DNA of 64,000 nt from Flavobacteriaceae bacterium (GCA_013001285.1 JABDMU010000029.1:16954-80953); one strand, 5' to 3'. Counted from the first letter of the stretch, positions 28,967 through 37,597 are shown. Program-made: numbers and translations. The notes: a model not told the origin generated them from the letters alone.

Positions 28967-30199
28967 TTATTCTTCGAATTCTTCTTTAAGAATTCTTATA
29001 ACATCTAAAATTGTTTCTTCTTCAAGATCAGTACGTTTCACTAGGTCTTCAACTTCTTGTTCAAGAACACTTTTTGCTGTATCTAATCCAGCCTTAGAAA
29101 ATTCTGCGATAATCCAAGCTTCGATCTCATCTGAAAATTCAGACAGTTCAACATCTTCTTCGACGCCTTCTCTAAACACATCAATTTCGTAACCTGTAAG
29201 TTTACCTGCCAACCTGATATTGTGACCGCCTCGTCCAATGGCTTTACTCACTTCTTCCGGTTTAAGCATGACCTCAGCACGTTTATTTTCTTCATCTAAT
29301 TTAATGGACGTCACACGAGCCGGACTTAAGGCTCTTGAGATATACAATTGAATATTGTTGGTATAATTGATCACATCAATGTTTTCATTTCCAAGTTCAC
29401 GTACAATACCATGAATTCTCGATCCTTTCATTCCAACGCAAGCACCTACTGGGTCTATTCTGTCATCATAAGAATCAACAGCCACCTTAGCTTTTTCGCC
29501 AGGAATTCTCACGACATTTTTTACTGTAATCAGACCATCAAAAACTTCAGGGATCTCCTGTTCGAATAATTTCTCAAGGAATTCTGGAGCTGTTCTTGAC
29601 ATTATGATCGAAGGTTTGCTCCCTTTCAATTCAACACTCTCAATGATGCCACGAACATTCTCTCCTTTTCTAAAGAAATCTGAAGGGATTTGTTTGTCCT
29701 TTGGCAGAATAATTTCATTGCCATCGTCATCTAACAAAATGATAGCACGATGACGGATATGATGCACTTCTGCAGAATAAATATCACCTTCCAGATCCTT
29801 AAATTGTTTATAGATGTTGGTGTTATCATGTTCATGTATTTTTGAAATCAGATTCTGACGCAGTGCTAAAATAGCACGACGACCAAGGTCCATTAACTTA
29901 ACTTCTTCAGACACATCTTCTCCAACTTCAAAATCTGGTTCAATTTTTCGGGCGTCACTTAAAGAAATTTCCTGATTTGGCTCTTCAACCTCTCCATCAG
30001 CAACCACTACTCTATTTCTCCAAATCTCTAAATCTCCTTTATCAGGATTTATAATGATATCGAAATTATCATCATCACCAAATTTCTTTTTCAATGCATT
30101 TCTAAATACGTCCTCCAGAATGGCCATGAGTGTGACACGATCTATTAATTTATCATCTTTAAATTCTGAAAATGAATCGATTAACGCAAGATTCTCCAT
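28967..30199 (-). CDS. nusA: Transcription termination/antitermination factor NusA
   Basis: NusA binds RNA polymerase and nascent RNA, promoting pausing and hairpin-dependent termination, or antitermination with partners. The 410-residue protein has an N-terminal polymerase-binding domain, an S1 domain near residues 130-200, and two KH domains (GACVGMKGSRIHGIVREL and AIGRGGHNIRLAGKL). It lacks the C-terminal acidic repeats of the longer E. coli protein, as is usual outside Gammaproteobacteria, and ends in an acidic helical tail. It starts 12 bases after rimP. The operon leader carries a terminator-like hairpin on which NusA itself could act. Confidence 0.96.
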   Translation of the reverse strand: MENLALIDSFSEFKDDKLIDRVTLMAILEDVFRNALKKKFGDDDNFDIIINPDKGDLEIWRNRVVVADGEVEEPNQEISLSDARKIEPDFEVGEDVSEEVKLMDLGRRAILALRQNLISKIHEHDNTNIYKQFKDLEGDIYSAEVHHIRHRAIILLDDDGNEIILPKDKQIPSDFFRKGENVRGIIESVELKGSKPSIIMSRTAPEFLEKLFEQEIPEVFDGLITVKNVVRIPGEKAKVAVDSYDDRIDPVGACVGMKGSRIHGIVRELGNENIDVINYTNNIQLYISRALSPARVTSIKLDEENKRAEVMLKPEEVSKAIGRGGHNIRLAGKLTGYEIDVFREGVEEDVELSEFSDEIEAWIIAEFSKAGLDTAKSVLEQEVEDLVKRTDLEEETILDVIRILKEEFEE

Positions 30200-30211
30200 A
30201 ATTATCTCGGA

Positions 30212-30676
30212 TTAAAATTTTATTTTAACTTTTGCTTTTTCTATTGTTTCGTAATCTAGTTTTGCTTCTTTTGAAACCGTTACTTTACCTTTTCCAACAG
30301 GCTTAGGTTCTCTTGTTTTCCAATTTAAAGTAATGGCCTTTTCATCAGCATCAACTAGTTGTCCTTCATATTTTTTTTGATCCTTGGTCTTAACCTCCAA
30401 AGTGCGACCAATGTTTTTTTTGTATTGTCTAAGATGAGTTAGCGGTGTTGCTGCTCCAGCAGATGCCACCTCTAAAGAAAAGTCAAATTCTTCACGATCT
30501 AAATTGTGTTCAATCCCTCGACTGATAAAGACGCAATCATCAACTACAACGCCATGGTCACCGTCAATTACAATATTAATTGCATTGTTATTTGAAACAC
30601 TAAAGTCAATTAAAAACAAGTCTTCTCTTTCGGCCAAACTTTGCTCTAACAACTCCCTAACTTTCTTCTCAAACAT
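30212..30676 (-). CDS. rimP: Ribosome maturation factor RimP
   Basis: RimP assists maturation of the 30S subunit. The 154 residues have the two-domain pattern of the family: an N-terminal alpha/beta domain with IVIDGDHGVVVDDCVFISRGIE and FSLEVASAGAATPL, and a C-terminal Sm-like domain (KYEGQLVDADEKAITL). The family often has a VSSPG sequence where this one reads VASAG. It is the first gene of the rimP-nusA-infB operon, an arrangement conserved across bacteria. The 5' leader contains a strong hairpin with a T tract. Confidence 0.94.
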   Translation of the reverse strand: MFEKKVRELLEQSLAEREDLFLIDFSVSNNNAINIVIDGDHGVVVDDCVFISRGIEHNLDREEFDFSLEVASAGAATPLTHLRQYKKNIGRTLEVKTKDQKKYEGQLVDADEKAITLNWKTREPKPVGKGKVTVSKEAKLDYETIEKAKVKIKF

Positions 30677-30686
30677 TTTTTTGTAT

Positions 30687-30712
30687 AAAAAGAGGGGACT
30701 TCTCGTCCCCTC
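30687..30712 (-). terminator. Terminator-like hairpin in the rimP-nusA-infB leader (possible attenuator)
   Basis: On the minus strand an 8-base GC-rich stem GAGGGGAC/GTCCCCTC with a 5-base loop is followed directly by TTTTT and lies 11 bases before the rimP ATG. No gene on the same strand ends upstream of it, because the neighbour is divergent. It therefore sits in the operon's own leader between the putative promoter and the first codon. Confidence 0.75.
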
Positions 30713-30737
30713 AATTATTCTTTTTCCTACAGCGCTG

Positions 30738-30769
30738 CAAATATACGATATTTATATTGATTTATACAA
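30738..30769 (-). promoter_or_regulatory. Putative promoter of the rimP-nusA-infB operon
   Basis: On the minus strand TTG (30767-30769) and TATATTTG (30738-30745) are 21 bases apart, a Bacteroidota-type promoter. The predicted leader of about 55 bases contains the terminator-like hairpin. Confidence 0.6.
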
Positions 30770-30826
30770 GCTATTAAAACTCAAATTTTATTGTTATTTT
30801 TAGGGAAACTAACATAATCCTATAGA

Positions 30827-31651
30827 ATGAAAAAAATACTTGTACCTACCGATTTTTCAGAACAAGCTGAAAATGCGCTTCATGTTGCTGCCCAATTAGC
30901 TAAAAAACATGATGCTGAAATATTTTTATTACATCTTCTTGAGATTCCTCTTCATCAGGTTGATGCCCTGAGTACACATAGTGATCTTCCAGAAGCAATG
31001 TTTTTTATGAAGTTAGCTCATAAGCGTTTTGAAGATGTCATGGCCAAAGATTATTTAAAAGATGTGACTGTTCATGAAACTGTTGAATTTCAACAATCGT
31101 TTACTTCACTTATAGATGTATGTAAAGCAAAAAATATTGATCTCATTGTCATGGGATCTCATGGTGCTAGTGGATTTAAAGAAATGTTTATTGGATCCAA
31201 CACTGAAAAAGTTGTTAGAACTTCAGACATTCCTGTTCTGGTCATTAAAAATGCACATCAGGAATTTCAAGTGAATGATTTTGTTTTTGCTTCCGATTTT
31301 AAAAAGGATAATAAGAAAACCTATAAACAAGCGGTCTCAATTGCGAAATCATTTGAGGCCAAAATGCACTTGGTCATGGTGAATACGGCATCAAATTTTT
31401 CAACTACAGAGAAAGCCAAAAAAAGAATTTCAGAATTTACAAAGGATACTGATTATGATGAATATTCAGTTAATATTTATAACGATGAATCTGTTGAACA
31501 AGGCATATTAAATTTTTCAAAAAGCATCAATGCCGATCTCATTGGTATAAGTACACATGGCCGCCAAGGCATTGCTCATTTTTTTAATGGAAGCATTAGT
31601 GAAGATCTCGTTAATCATGCCAAACGTCCTGTAATTACCTTCAAAATATAA
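30827..31651 (+). CDS. Tandem-domain universal stress protein
   Basis: The 274-residue cytoplasmic protein consists of two Usp domains (about residues 1-142 and 150-274). Each carries a nucleotide-binding signature: GSHGASGFKEMFIGS in the first and STHGRQGIAHFFNGS in the second, both fitting the G-x2-G-x9-G-S/T pattern of ATP-binding Usp proteins. Such proteins are induced under starvation, oxidative or respiratory stress; the exact role here is unknown. It is divergent from rimP and is followed by a clear terminator, so it is probably transcribed alone. Confidence 0.94.
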   Translation: MKKILVPTDFSEQAENALHVAAQLAKKHDAEIFLLHLLEIPLHQVDALSTHSDLPEAMFFMKLAHKRFEDVMAKDYLKDVTVHETVEFQQSFTSLIDVCKAKNIDLIVMGSHGASGFKEMFIGSNTEKVVRTSDIPVLVIKNAHQEFQVNDFVFASDFKKDNKKTYKQAVSIAKSFEAKMHLVMVNTASNFSTTEKAKKRISEFTKDTDYDEYSVNIYNDESVEQGILNFSKSINADLIGISTHGRQGIAHFFNGSISEDLVNHAKRPVITFKI

Positions 31652-31676
31652 ATTTCAAGAATTTGAAAATCAATAC

Positions 31677-31704
31677 CCCAACATTTAAAATGTTGGGTTT
31701 TTTT
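31677..31704 (+). terminator. Intrinsic terminator after the universal stress protein gene
   Basis: The stem CCCAACATT/AATGTTGGG with a 3-base loop is followed by seven T bases, 25 bases past the stop codon. Confidence 0.88.
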
Positions 31705-31720
31705 GTTGGTATACTTGGGC

Positions 31721-31750
31721 TTACTTCGACTGCGCTAAGCATAAACTTCT
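31721..31750. repeat. Candidate copy of a flavobacterial interspersed intergenic repeat
   Basis: The string CTTCGACTGCGCTAAGC followed by ATAAACTTCTC resembles a short GC-richer element that I have seen repeated between genes in flavobacterial genomes. Only one copy is present in this window, so the call depends on whole-genome comparison. Confidence 0.35.
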
Positions 31751-31773
31751 CGCCCTATCTTGAATTGCTCTAA

Positions 31774-31798
31774 ATGAAAAATCCCAACCATTTTTCAT
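31774..31798 (-). terminator. Possible terminator of the tRNA-Gln transcript
   Basis: A perfect 8-base inverted repeat ATGAAAAA/TTTTTCAT with a 9-base loop lies 20 bases past the tRNA 3' end. The T run falls inside the right arm on the minus strand. Confidence 0.5.
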
Positions 31799-31818
31799 GA
31801 TCAGGATTTCCTTTTTTG

Positions 31819-31891
31819 TTGGCCTACTAGGGCTCGAACCTAGACTCTTCTGGACCAAAACCAGACGTGTTGCCAGTTACACCATAGGCCA
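31819..31891 (-). tRNA. tRNA-Gln (anticodon TTG)
   Basis: The minus strand folds into a complete cloverleaf: acceptor stem TGGCCTA/TAGGCCA, a D arm with AACTGG, anticodon stem CTGG/CCAG enclosing the loop TTTTGGT with anticodon TTG, and a T arm with GGTTCGAGCCC. The 3' CCA is not encoded and would be added by nucleotidyltransferase. A good -33/-7 promoter lies immediately upstream. Confidence 0.95.
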
Positions 31892-31908
31892 TTGCTGTAA
31901 TGCGGTTG

Positions 31909-31939
31909 CAAATTTAGAACAAAGTTTTAGTTGCACAAA
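31909..31939 (-). promoter_or_regulatory. Putative promoter of the tRNA-Gln gene
   Basis: On the minus strand TTTG (31936-31939) and TAAATTTG (31909-31916) are separated by 19 bases, an exact Bacteroidota -33/-7 pair 18 bases before the mature tRNA 5' end. Confidence 0.7.
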
Positions 31940-32041
31940 CATTTTTAAAAGAAAATAAGAGCAATTACTTAACGTTTACTTAAAAACTTTAAGCATAATG
32001 TATTTATTGTTAAATTCGCCTCGAGAAATACTTCATGATAT

Positions 32042-35000
32042 ATGACATTTAAAACATTTAGTCGTTGGAACACTATTTTGGGCTGGTTAGTTTTTTTAAT
32101 TGCCTTGATCACCTATAGTTTAACTGTTGAACCAACGGTGAGTTTTTGGGATGCCGGAGAATATATTTTAACCTCTGCCAAATTACAAGTAGGACATCCC
32201 CCAGGAGCACCATTTTTTCAAATGATGGGTGCTTTTTTCTCTCTGTTTGCCACTGATCCTTCTCAGGTTGGTTTCATGTTAAATATGATGAGTGCTGTGG
32301 CAAGCGCTTTTACAATTCTCTTCATGTTTTGGTCCATTACCCTGCTTTTACGTAGTCTTCTCAAATTAAACACTGAATTTAAACCGAATCAAGGTGAAGC
32401 CATTTTAGCTTCAGCTTTGGTTGGTAGTTTAGCCTTTACTTTTACTGACTCTTTTTGGTTTAATGCCGTTGAAACTGAGGTCTATGCCATGGCCACGCTC
32501 ATAATGGCGGTCATGTTTTATTTAGGATTACGCTGGGAGCAAGATATGGGCAAACCAAGAGCTAATAAATGGCTCATCCTCATTTCCTTTATTGTGGGCT
32601 TATCTTTTGGAGTACACTTTATGGGATTGTTAACAATTCCAGCTATTGGACTTATTTATTATTTTAAAAATTACAAGACCGTTACAGTAAAGAATTTTAT
32701 CATCGCCAATCTTGTGGTCGTTGGTATACTCGCATTTATTTTTAAACTACTACTGCCGTCAACATTGAGTATTTTCAGTTGGACCGAAGTTACGATCGTA
32801 AATACCTTCGGATTACCATTTCATTCAGGGACTGTGGTTTGTGGGCTAATTGTTATTGCTTTGTTTTATTTCGGCTTAAAAAAGACGCGTCAAAAGAATT
32901 TTAAAATTGCGAATACAATACTGCTATGCGTCATGTTTATCTTGATTGGTTTTTCTTCATGGTTAATGTTACCCATTCGAGCTAATGCCGATGTTGTTAT
33001 TAATGAAAATGACCCTTCAAGTGCACGTGAACTTTTGGCCTACTATAACCTGGAACAATATCCGAAAACACATTTATTTTATGGCCCGCAATTCACGAAT
33101 CAATTCTCTGGACTTGATGACGATAAGCCATACATTGATGACAAACCAAAATATGAGAAAGATTATGAAAAAGGAGAATACGTTATAGTTAATGATTATA
33201 AAGGTGCTTTAACAAACTACAATAACGATCATGCTTCAATACTTCCTAGAATGTGGAGTGAAGAACATGCCGAAAATTATGTGAAGTTATTTACAGGTTT
33301 TCTTGATTTTGAGATCAAACAGGAATACCGCATGCAAAATGAACTGCGATCTGTTGTCAATGAATTCAAACAGAAAATGGCACAGGGAATGATCGATTAC
33401 GACGACTATAGCAAATTCCTAACCCAATTCAGACAATATCTTGATGTTGAAAAACCGTCTTTTGGTAAGAATATAGCTTATATGCTTGAATATCAATTTG
33501 GCTATATGTATTGGCGTTATTTTATGTGGAATTTTACTGGTCGGCAAGATGACATCCAAGGAAAATATGACATGCATGGCAATTGGTTGAGCGGTATTAA
33601 CATGGTAGATGAAATGGTTCTTGGAATGAGTCAAGACAACTTGCCAAGCGATGTGCTTAACAACAAAGCTCGAAATACGTATTACTTCCTACCTTTGATC
33701 CTCGGATTAATTGGATTAATGTTCCTATTTAACGTCAATCGAAAGTGGTTCTGGGTGCTAATTGTATTTTTCCTATTTACCGGAATGGCGATTCAGTTCT
33801 ATACGAACGTAAGACCATTTGAACCTCGAGAACGCGATTATTCTGTTGTAGGTTCATTTTATGTTTTCGCACTATTTATAGGTTTTGGTGTGTATGCCGT
33901 TTATAATTCTCTTCAAAAGTATACTCAACATAAGTTGATCGTACCCGGAATTACCTTAATTTGTTTATTACTGGTTCCAGGAATATTGGCTTCAAATAAT
34001 TGGGATGATCATGATAGATCAGGAAAACGCACCGCTCATGCCATGGCAATTAAATACCTGGAATCTTGCCAACCCAATGCTATTTTATTTTCTATTGGCG
34101 ACAATGATTCATTCCCTCTATGGTACGCGCAGGAAATTGAAGGCATACGAACCGATGTTCGGGTTGTTAATACAAGTTTATTTCAAACCGATTGGTATAT
34201 AGATCAGATGAAACGGAAGGCTTATGAAAGTGAGCCAGTTCCGTCAAAACTAACTCATGATAAGTACAGATTTGGCACTCGAGATTATATCATGAAAGAA
34301 TTGATCACACAGGATACTTTAGATATACATGAGTTTTTGAATTTTGTAACTAGTGACAATCCTAAAACGAAATACAAATACATTCTTAAGCAAGAAGGTT
34401 ACACTGAAGCTGATATAGCAGGAATGTTAGAAACACAGCAAATTACGCGTCAAGCCTTAAATTATAATTATTTACCAACCGAATTTGTTAGCGTTCCAGT
34501 GAATAAGGCCAATGCTCTAAAAAATGGTATTGTAAAACAAAAAGATGCGGACAAAATGGTCGATACACTTTATATGAAAATTACTGGTGGTGGGCTGATA
34601 AAAAATAGATTGCTCATGCTAGACATTTTAGCAAATAATAATTGGGAACGACCTATATACTTTACAGGAGGTGCCTTTGGTGATGATGATTATATCTGGC
34701 TCAAAGATTACCTGCAACTAGATGGCATGTGTTATAAATTGGTGCCGATAAAAACACCTGTTGACAAAGCAAATCCATTTGACATGGGACGTGTTGATAG
34801 TGACTTTATGTACGAAATGGTGAAATCCTGGGATTGGGGAAATAGCGGAAGTCAAGACATATATCATGATGTTGAAAGTAGAAAAAATGGAATTACATAT
34901 CGCGGAAACCTTGCTAGGCTCATTGAAAAATTAATCAATGAAGACCAATTGGAAAAAGCTGAGGAAATCGCCGATCTTGCTATGGAGAAAATGCCGGTAA

Positions 35001-35389
35001 ACACTTTCGGATATTATACATTATTAGAACCTTATGTCATTGCATATTACGATGTAAATGCTATTGATAAAGCAAGAAAACTGTTTAAAGATGTTTCGGA
35101 AAAATATCAGGAAACACTGACGTATTACAGTGGATTAACCATTGACAATCAAGAGATGTTATTTGAAGAAATATATATCGATATAGAACGGTACAGAGGT
35201 CTGGTAGATGTGCTGGTCATGGAAGAGGAAGATTCCGATTTTGTTGAAGCCGAGATGAAGAAATTCAATAGTTATTTAAGATTATTTAGTCATTTTATGG
35301 GTGATGATGATCTTGATGATCTCAATGAGGCCCAAAGTCAGGAGCCAGATGATGCCTTAGAGGAAGACAATACTGATCAAAATCCGTAG
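32042..35389 (+). CDS. DUF2723 polytopic membrane protein, probable GT-C type glycosyltransferase
   Basis: The 1,115-residue protein has about a dozen membrane helices in its first 650 residues and a large soluble C-terminal half. The opening VSFWDAGEYILTSAKLQVGHPPGAP is the hallmark of the DUF2723 family, which also contains human TMEM260, a protein O-mannosyltransferase; its acidic pair in WDAGE is in the position of a GT-C catalytic site. By analogy it may glycosylate exported proteins, but donor and acceptor are unknown. The C-terminal part has TPR-like helices (about residues 950-1050) and ends in an acidic tail. A near-consensus -7 box, TAAATTCG, lies at 32011. The deacetylase gene follows after 2 bases. 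Confidence 0.85.
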   Translation: MTFKTFSRWNTILGWLVFLIALITYSLTVEPTVSFWDAGEYILTSAKLQVGHPPGAPFFQMMGAFFSLFATDPSQVGFMLNMMSAVASAFTILFMFWSITLLLRSLLKLNTEFKPNQGEAILASALVGSLAFTFTDSFWFNAVETEVYAMATLIMAVMFYLGLRWEQDMGKPRANKWLILISFIVGLSFGVHFMGLLTIPAIGLIYYFKNYKTVTVKNFIIANLVVVGILAFIFKLLLPSTLSIFSWTEVTIVNTFGLPFHSGTVVCGLIVIALFYFGLKKTRQKNFKIANTILLCVMFILIGFSSWLMLPIRANADVVINENDPSSARELLAYYNLEQYPKTHLFYGPQFTNQFSGLDDDKPYIDDKPKYEKDYEKGEYVIVNDYKGALTNYNNDHASILPRMWSEEHAENYVKLFTGFLDFEIKQEYRMQNELRSVVNEFKQKMAQGMIDYDDYSKFLTQFRQYLDVEKPSFGKNIAYMLEYQFGYMYWRYFMWNFTGRQDDIQGKYDMHGNWLSGINMVDEMVLGMSQDNLPSDVLNNKARNTYYFLPLILGLIGLMFLFNVNRKWFWVLIVFFLFTGMAIQFYTNVRPFEPRERDYSVVGSFYVFALFIGFGVYAVYNSLQKYTQHKLIVPGITLICLLLVPGILASNNWDDHDRSGKRTAHAMAIKYLESCQPNAILFSIGDNDSFPLWYAQEIEGIRTDVRVVNTSLFQTDWYIDQMKRKAYESEPVPSKLTHDKYRFGTRDYIMKELITQDTLDIHEFLNFVTSDNPKTKYKYILKQEGYTEADIAGMLETQQITRQALNYNYLPTEFVSVPVNKANALKNGIVKQKDADKMVDTLYMKITGGGLIKNRLLMLDILANNNWERPIYFTGGAFGDDDYIWLKDYLQLDGMCYKLVPIKTPVDKANPFDMGRVDSDFMYEMVKSWDWGNSGSQDIYHDVESRKNGITYRGNLARLIEKLINEDQLEKAEEIADLAMEKMPVNTFGYYTLLEPYVIAYYDVNAIDKARKLFKDVSEKYQETLTYYSGLTIDNQEMLFEEIYIDIERYRGLVDVLVMEEEDSDFVEAEMKKFNSYLRLFSHFMGDDDLDDLNEAQSQEPDDALEEDNTDQNP

Positions 35390-35391
35390 TT

Positions 35392-36024
35392 GTGAATTTT
35401 GTGCCAGTAAAAATGCCTGCGCTTTTCACACATGTTTTTCCTAATTTGGTTTGGCATATTCCAAGTTCAGAGAGAGTCATCTATTTAACTTTTGATGACG
35501 GACCAACACCAGAAATTACGGATTGGACCTTAAAGGTACTTGATGACTATAATGCGAAAGCAACGTTTTTTTGCATAGGGAAAAATGTGAAATCTCATCC
35601 AGCTTTATTTTCTAAAATATCGACTGGAGGCCATGGAATTGGGAATCATACTTTTAATCATATTAAGGGCTGGAAAAGCTCCCATCAGGATTATTTGGAT
35701 AACGTAAGTAAAGCATCTGAATATATAAATTCGAAGCTATTTCGACCGCCTTATGGTCAAATTCGTCCAAAACAAGCAGCAGCGCTAGTAAAAAAAGGAT
35801 ATCGGGTCATTATGTGGAATATCCTTTCACTTGATTGGGATGCTTCGATCTCTAAAGAAAAGTGTGCTGAAAATGTAATAAAAAATTCGCAATCTGGCGA
35901 TATCATAGTTTTTCATGACAGTTTAAAGGCCGCTACAAATTTAAGATATGCACTTCCGAAGGTGTTGCAGTATTTTTCGGAGGAAGGGTTTAAGTTTAGA
36001 CGTATTCCTGGATCAATCCAATAA
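35392..36024 (+). CDS. Polysaccharide deacetylase family protein (NodB domain)
   Basis: A carbohydrate esterase family 4-type deacetylase of 210 residues, nearly all NodB domain. Visible motifs are TFDDGPTPE (catalytic base and metal Asp), GNHTFNH (metal histidines), FRPPYGQ, a WNILSLDWD segment and IIVFHDS with the late catalytic His. It has no signal peptide, so cytoplasmic action or non-standard export is possible. The start is GTG 35392, two bases after the DUF2723 stop; the first ATG is at 35413, but the MNFVPVK opening looks conserved in relatives. It is coupled to the DUF2723 gene, and its last 29 bases overlap the end of the convergent thioredoxin-like gene. Confidence 0.9.
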   Translation: MNFVPVKMPALFTHVFPNLVWHIPSSERVIYLTFDDGPTPEITDWTLKVLDDYNAKATFFCIGKNVKSHPALFSKISTGGHGIGNHTFNHIKGWKSSHQDYLDNVSKASEYINSKLFRPPYGQIRPKQAAALVKKGYRVIMWNILSLDWDASISKEKCAENVIKNSQSGDIIVFHDSLKAATNLRYALPKVLQYFSEEGFKFRRIPGSIQ

Positions 36025-36292
36025 GTGTATTGGCATCGAGTTCACCACTTTGGCGCCATTTCATTTCACCGCTTTTATAAATGATCAATGTTGGCAGCCC
36101 TTTAATGCGTAGTGCTTCGGCTAATTCCTTATTTTTTTCAACATCAATTTTTATCACTTTGGCTTTATCGCCTAAGGCCGCTGCTACGTCTCTTAAAACT
36201 GCATGCATTGCGGCAGACTCATCGCTCCATTCAGTGAAAAAATCTAACAAAACTGGAATTTCAACATCTATGAGTTCTCCAAATTTTGACAT
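35996..36292 (-). CDS. Thioredoxin-fold protein lacking the redox CxxC motif
   Basis: The 98 residues follow the thioredoxin fold closely: PVLLDFFTEW, KVIKIDVEKN, and the cis-proline region RIKGLPTLIIYKSGE. At the active site the usual WCxPC is replaced by WSDES (residues 22-26), so both cysteines are serine and no disulfide chemistry is possible there. There is no signal peptide, which suggests a cytoplasmic binding or chaperone-like role; the partner is unknown. The gene is convergent with the deacetylase gene and shares 29 bases with it. A Bacteroidota -7 box lies 32 bases upstream. Confidence 0.9.
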   Translation of the reverse strand: MSKFGELIDVEIPVLLDFFTEWSDESAAMHAVLRDVAAALGDKAKVIKIDVEKNKELAEALRIKGLPTLIIYKSGEMKWRQSGELDANTLIGLIQEYV

Positions 36293-36323
36293 AGTTTAAA
36301 GTTTTAAGTCAAATGTCCTGATA

Positions 36324-36331
36324 CAAATATA
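36324..36331 (-). promoter_or_regulatory. Putative -7 box upstream of the thioredoxin-like gene
   Basis: The minus strand reads TATATTTG, an exact TAnnTTTG match, in the 53-base gap after the phosphoesterase gene. No clear -33 element is visible. Confidence 0.5.
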
Positions 36332-36345
36332 ACATTTCCTGTTAA

Positions 36346-37581
36346 TTATGAAGGTTTTAGTCCTTTTTTCAATTCTATTACGGTAATTTCGGGCCAGATG
36401 CCCACACGGCCTGGAAAGGCCAAGTATCCAAAGCCACGGTTCACATTTATATATTGACCAAACTTTTCATAGATCCCAGCCCATTGTTTATAGCGCCATT
36501 TTACAGGACTCCATTTAAAAATACCTGGAATTTCAATTCCAAATTGCATGCCATGCGTATGTCCACTTAGGGTTAAATGATAATGTAGATCATGATCAAC
36601 AACTTCGGCTTCCCAATGCGATGGATCATGACTTAACAGGATCTTAAAATCATCTTTATCAATGTTGCTTATTGCAGCATTAAGATCACCAGCTTTTTTA
36701 AAACCGCCTTTCCCCCAATTTTCAACGCCAATAATAGCAATACGCTCGCCATTTTTTTCAATGAATCGATGTTCATTTAAAAGTAAATCGAAGCCAATAT
36801 CTTTTTGAAGGTCCTTAAGCGCATTCAAATTTGAAGATTTAGCTTCCTCCGTTTCCCAACGCAAGTAATCACCATAATCATGATTTCCGAGTACTGAATA
36901 CATACCATCTTTGGCTTTAAGCTTTTTAAAGATGTCGACATATGGATGCATTTCTTCTGCCTTGTTATTAACCATGTCGCCTGTAAAAACAATAGTATCG
37001 CTTTCTTGTTGGTTTATAAGATCAATAGCATAATCAACCTTCTTGATACTATCAAAACTTCCTGAATGAATATCGCTAATTTGTGTAATTCTGTAACCAT
37101 CAAAGGCATCAGGAAGATCTTCATAGTACAAATTGTAATTCAAAACCTTAAAATTGTATTTGCCTTTAGAAATCCCGTAGATAAAAGACGTAAAAGGTAT
37201 GGCAGCAATGCCCAGCGCAATTTGTGAAACAAACTTTCGACGCCCTTCAAACATACTTCCATTAGTAGTTGTACTTCCAGAAAATTTATTGAAAATTCCT
37301 TCAAATAATCTAAACACATCTTCTCCAAGCATCATAACCAACAGCATTGCCTTCGGAAGAAAAAGTGTGATTAAAAATGCAAAAGCATAGCCATGTGCCT
37401 GAGAAAAACCATCACTTCGATTAAATCCGAAATACATGAAAATAAAATTGCCAAGAACAATTAGACTCATGACCCAATATGAAAATTGTGCCAAGCCATT
37501 TTTTGTTATTGTTTTAAAAGCCTGGAAAGCGTAAATGTCAATTGCAATGAAGATTAATAGAAAGATAATCCAACGCAGCAT
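36346..37581 (-). CDS. Membrane-anchored metallophosphoesterase
   Basis: The 411-residue protein has three or four N-terminal membrane helices (about residues 1-22, 35-55, 67-88 and one near 120-135), followed by a calcineurin-like phosphoesterase domain with the full metal-ligand set: QISDIHSG, FTGDMVN, LGNHDYGD, LLSHDP and LSGHTHGMQFG. This resembles the YkuE/YaeI-type family, some members of which hydrolyse lipid or nucleotide phosphates; the substrate here is unknown. It has its own -7 box (TATCTTTG) 17 bases before the ATG and ends 53 bases before the thioredoxin-like gene. Confidence 0.92.
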   Translation of the reverse strand: MLRWIIFLLIFIAIDIYAFQAFKTITKNGLAQFSYWVMSLIVLGNFIFMYFGFNRSDGFSQAHGYAFAFLITLFLPKAMLLVMMLGEDVFRLFEGIFNKFSGSTTTNGSMFEGRRKFVSQIALGIAAIPFTSFIYGISKGKYNFKVLNYNLYYEDLPDAFDGYRITQISDIHSGSFDSIKKVDYAIDLINQQESDTIVFTGDMVNNKAEEMHPYVDIFKKLKAKDGMYSVLGNHDYGDYLRWETEEAKSSNLNALKDLQKDIGFDLLLNEHRFIEKNGERIAIIGVENWGKGGFKKAGDLNAAISNIDKDDFKILLSHDPSHWEAEVVDHDLHYHLTLSGHTHGMQFGIEIPGIFKWSPVKWRYKQWAGIYEKFGQYINVNRGFGYLAFPGRVGIWPEITVIELKKGLKPS

Positions 37582-37597
37582 AGCCTAGTTTTTCCCG

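Noticed and set aside
35390..35413. ATG 35413 as the deacetylase start
   Set aside because: The GTG at 35392 keeps the conserved-looking MNFVPVK opening and lies 2 bases after the upstream stop, typical of coupled genes.
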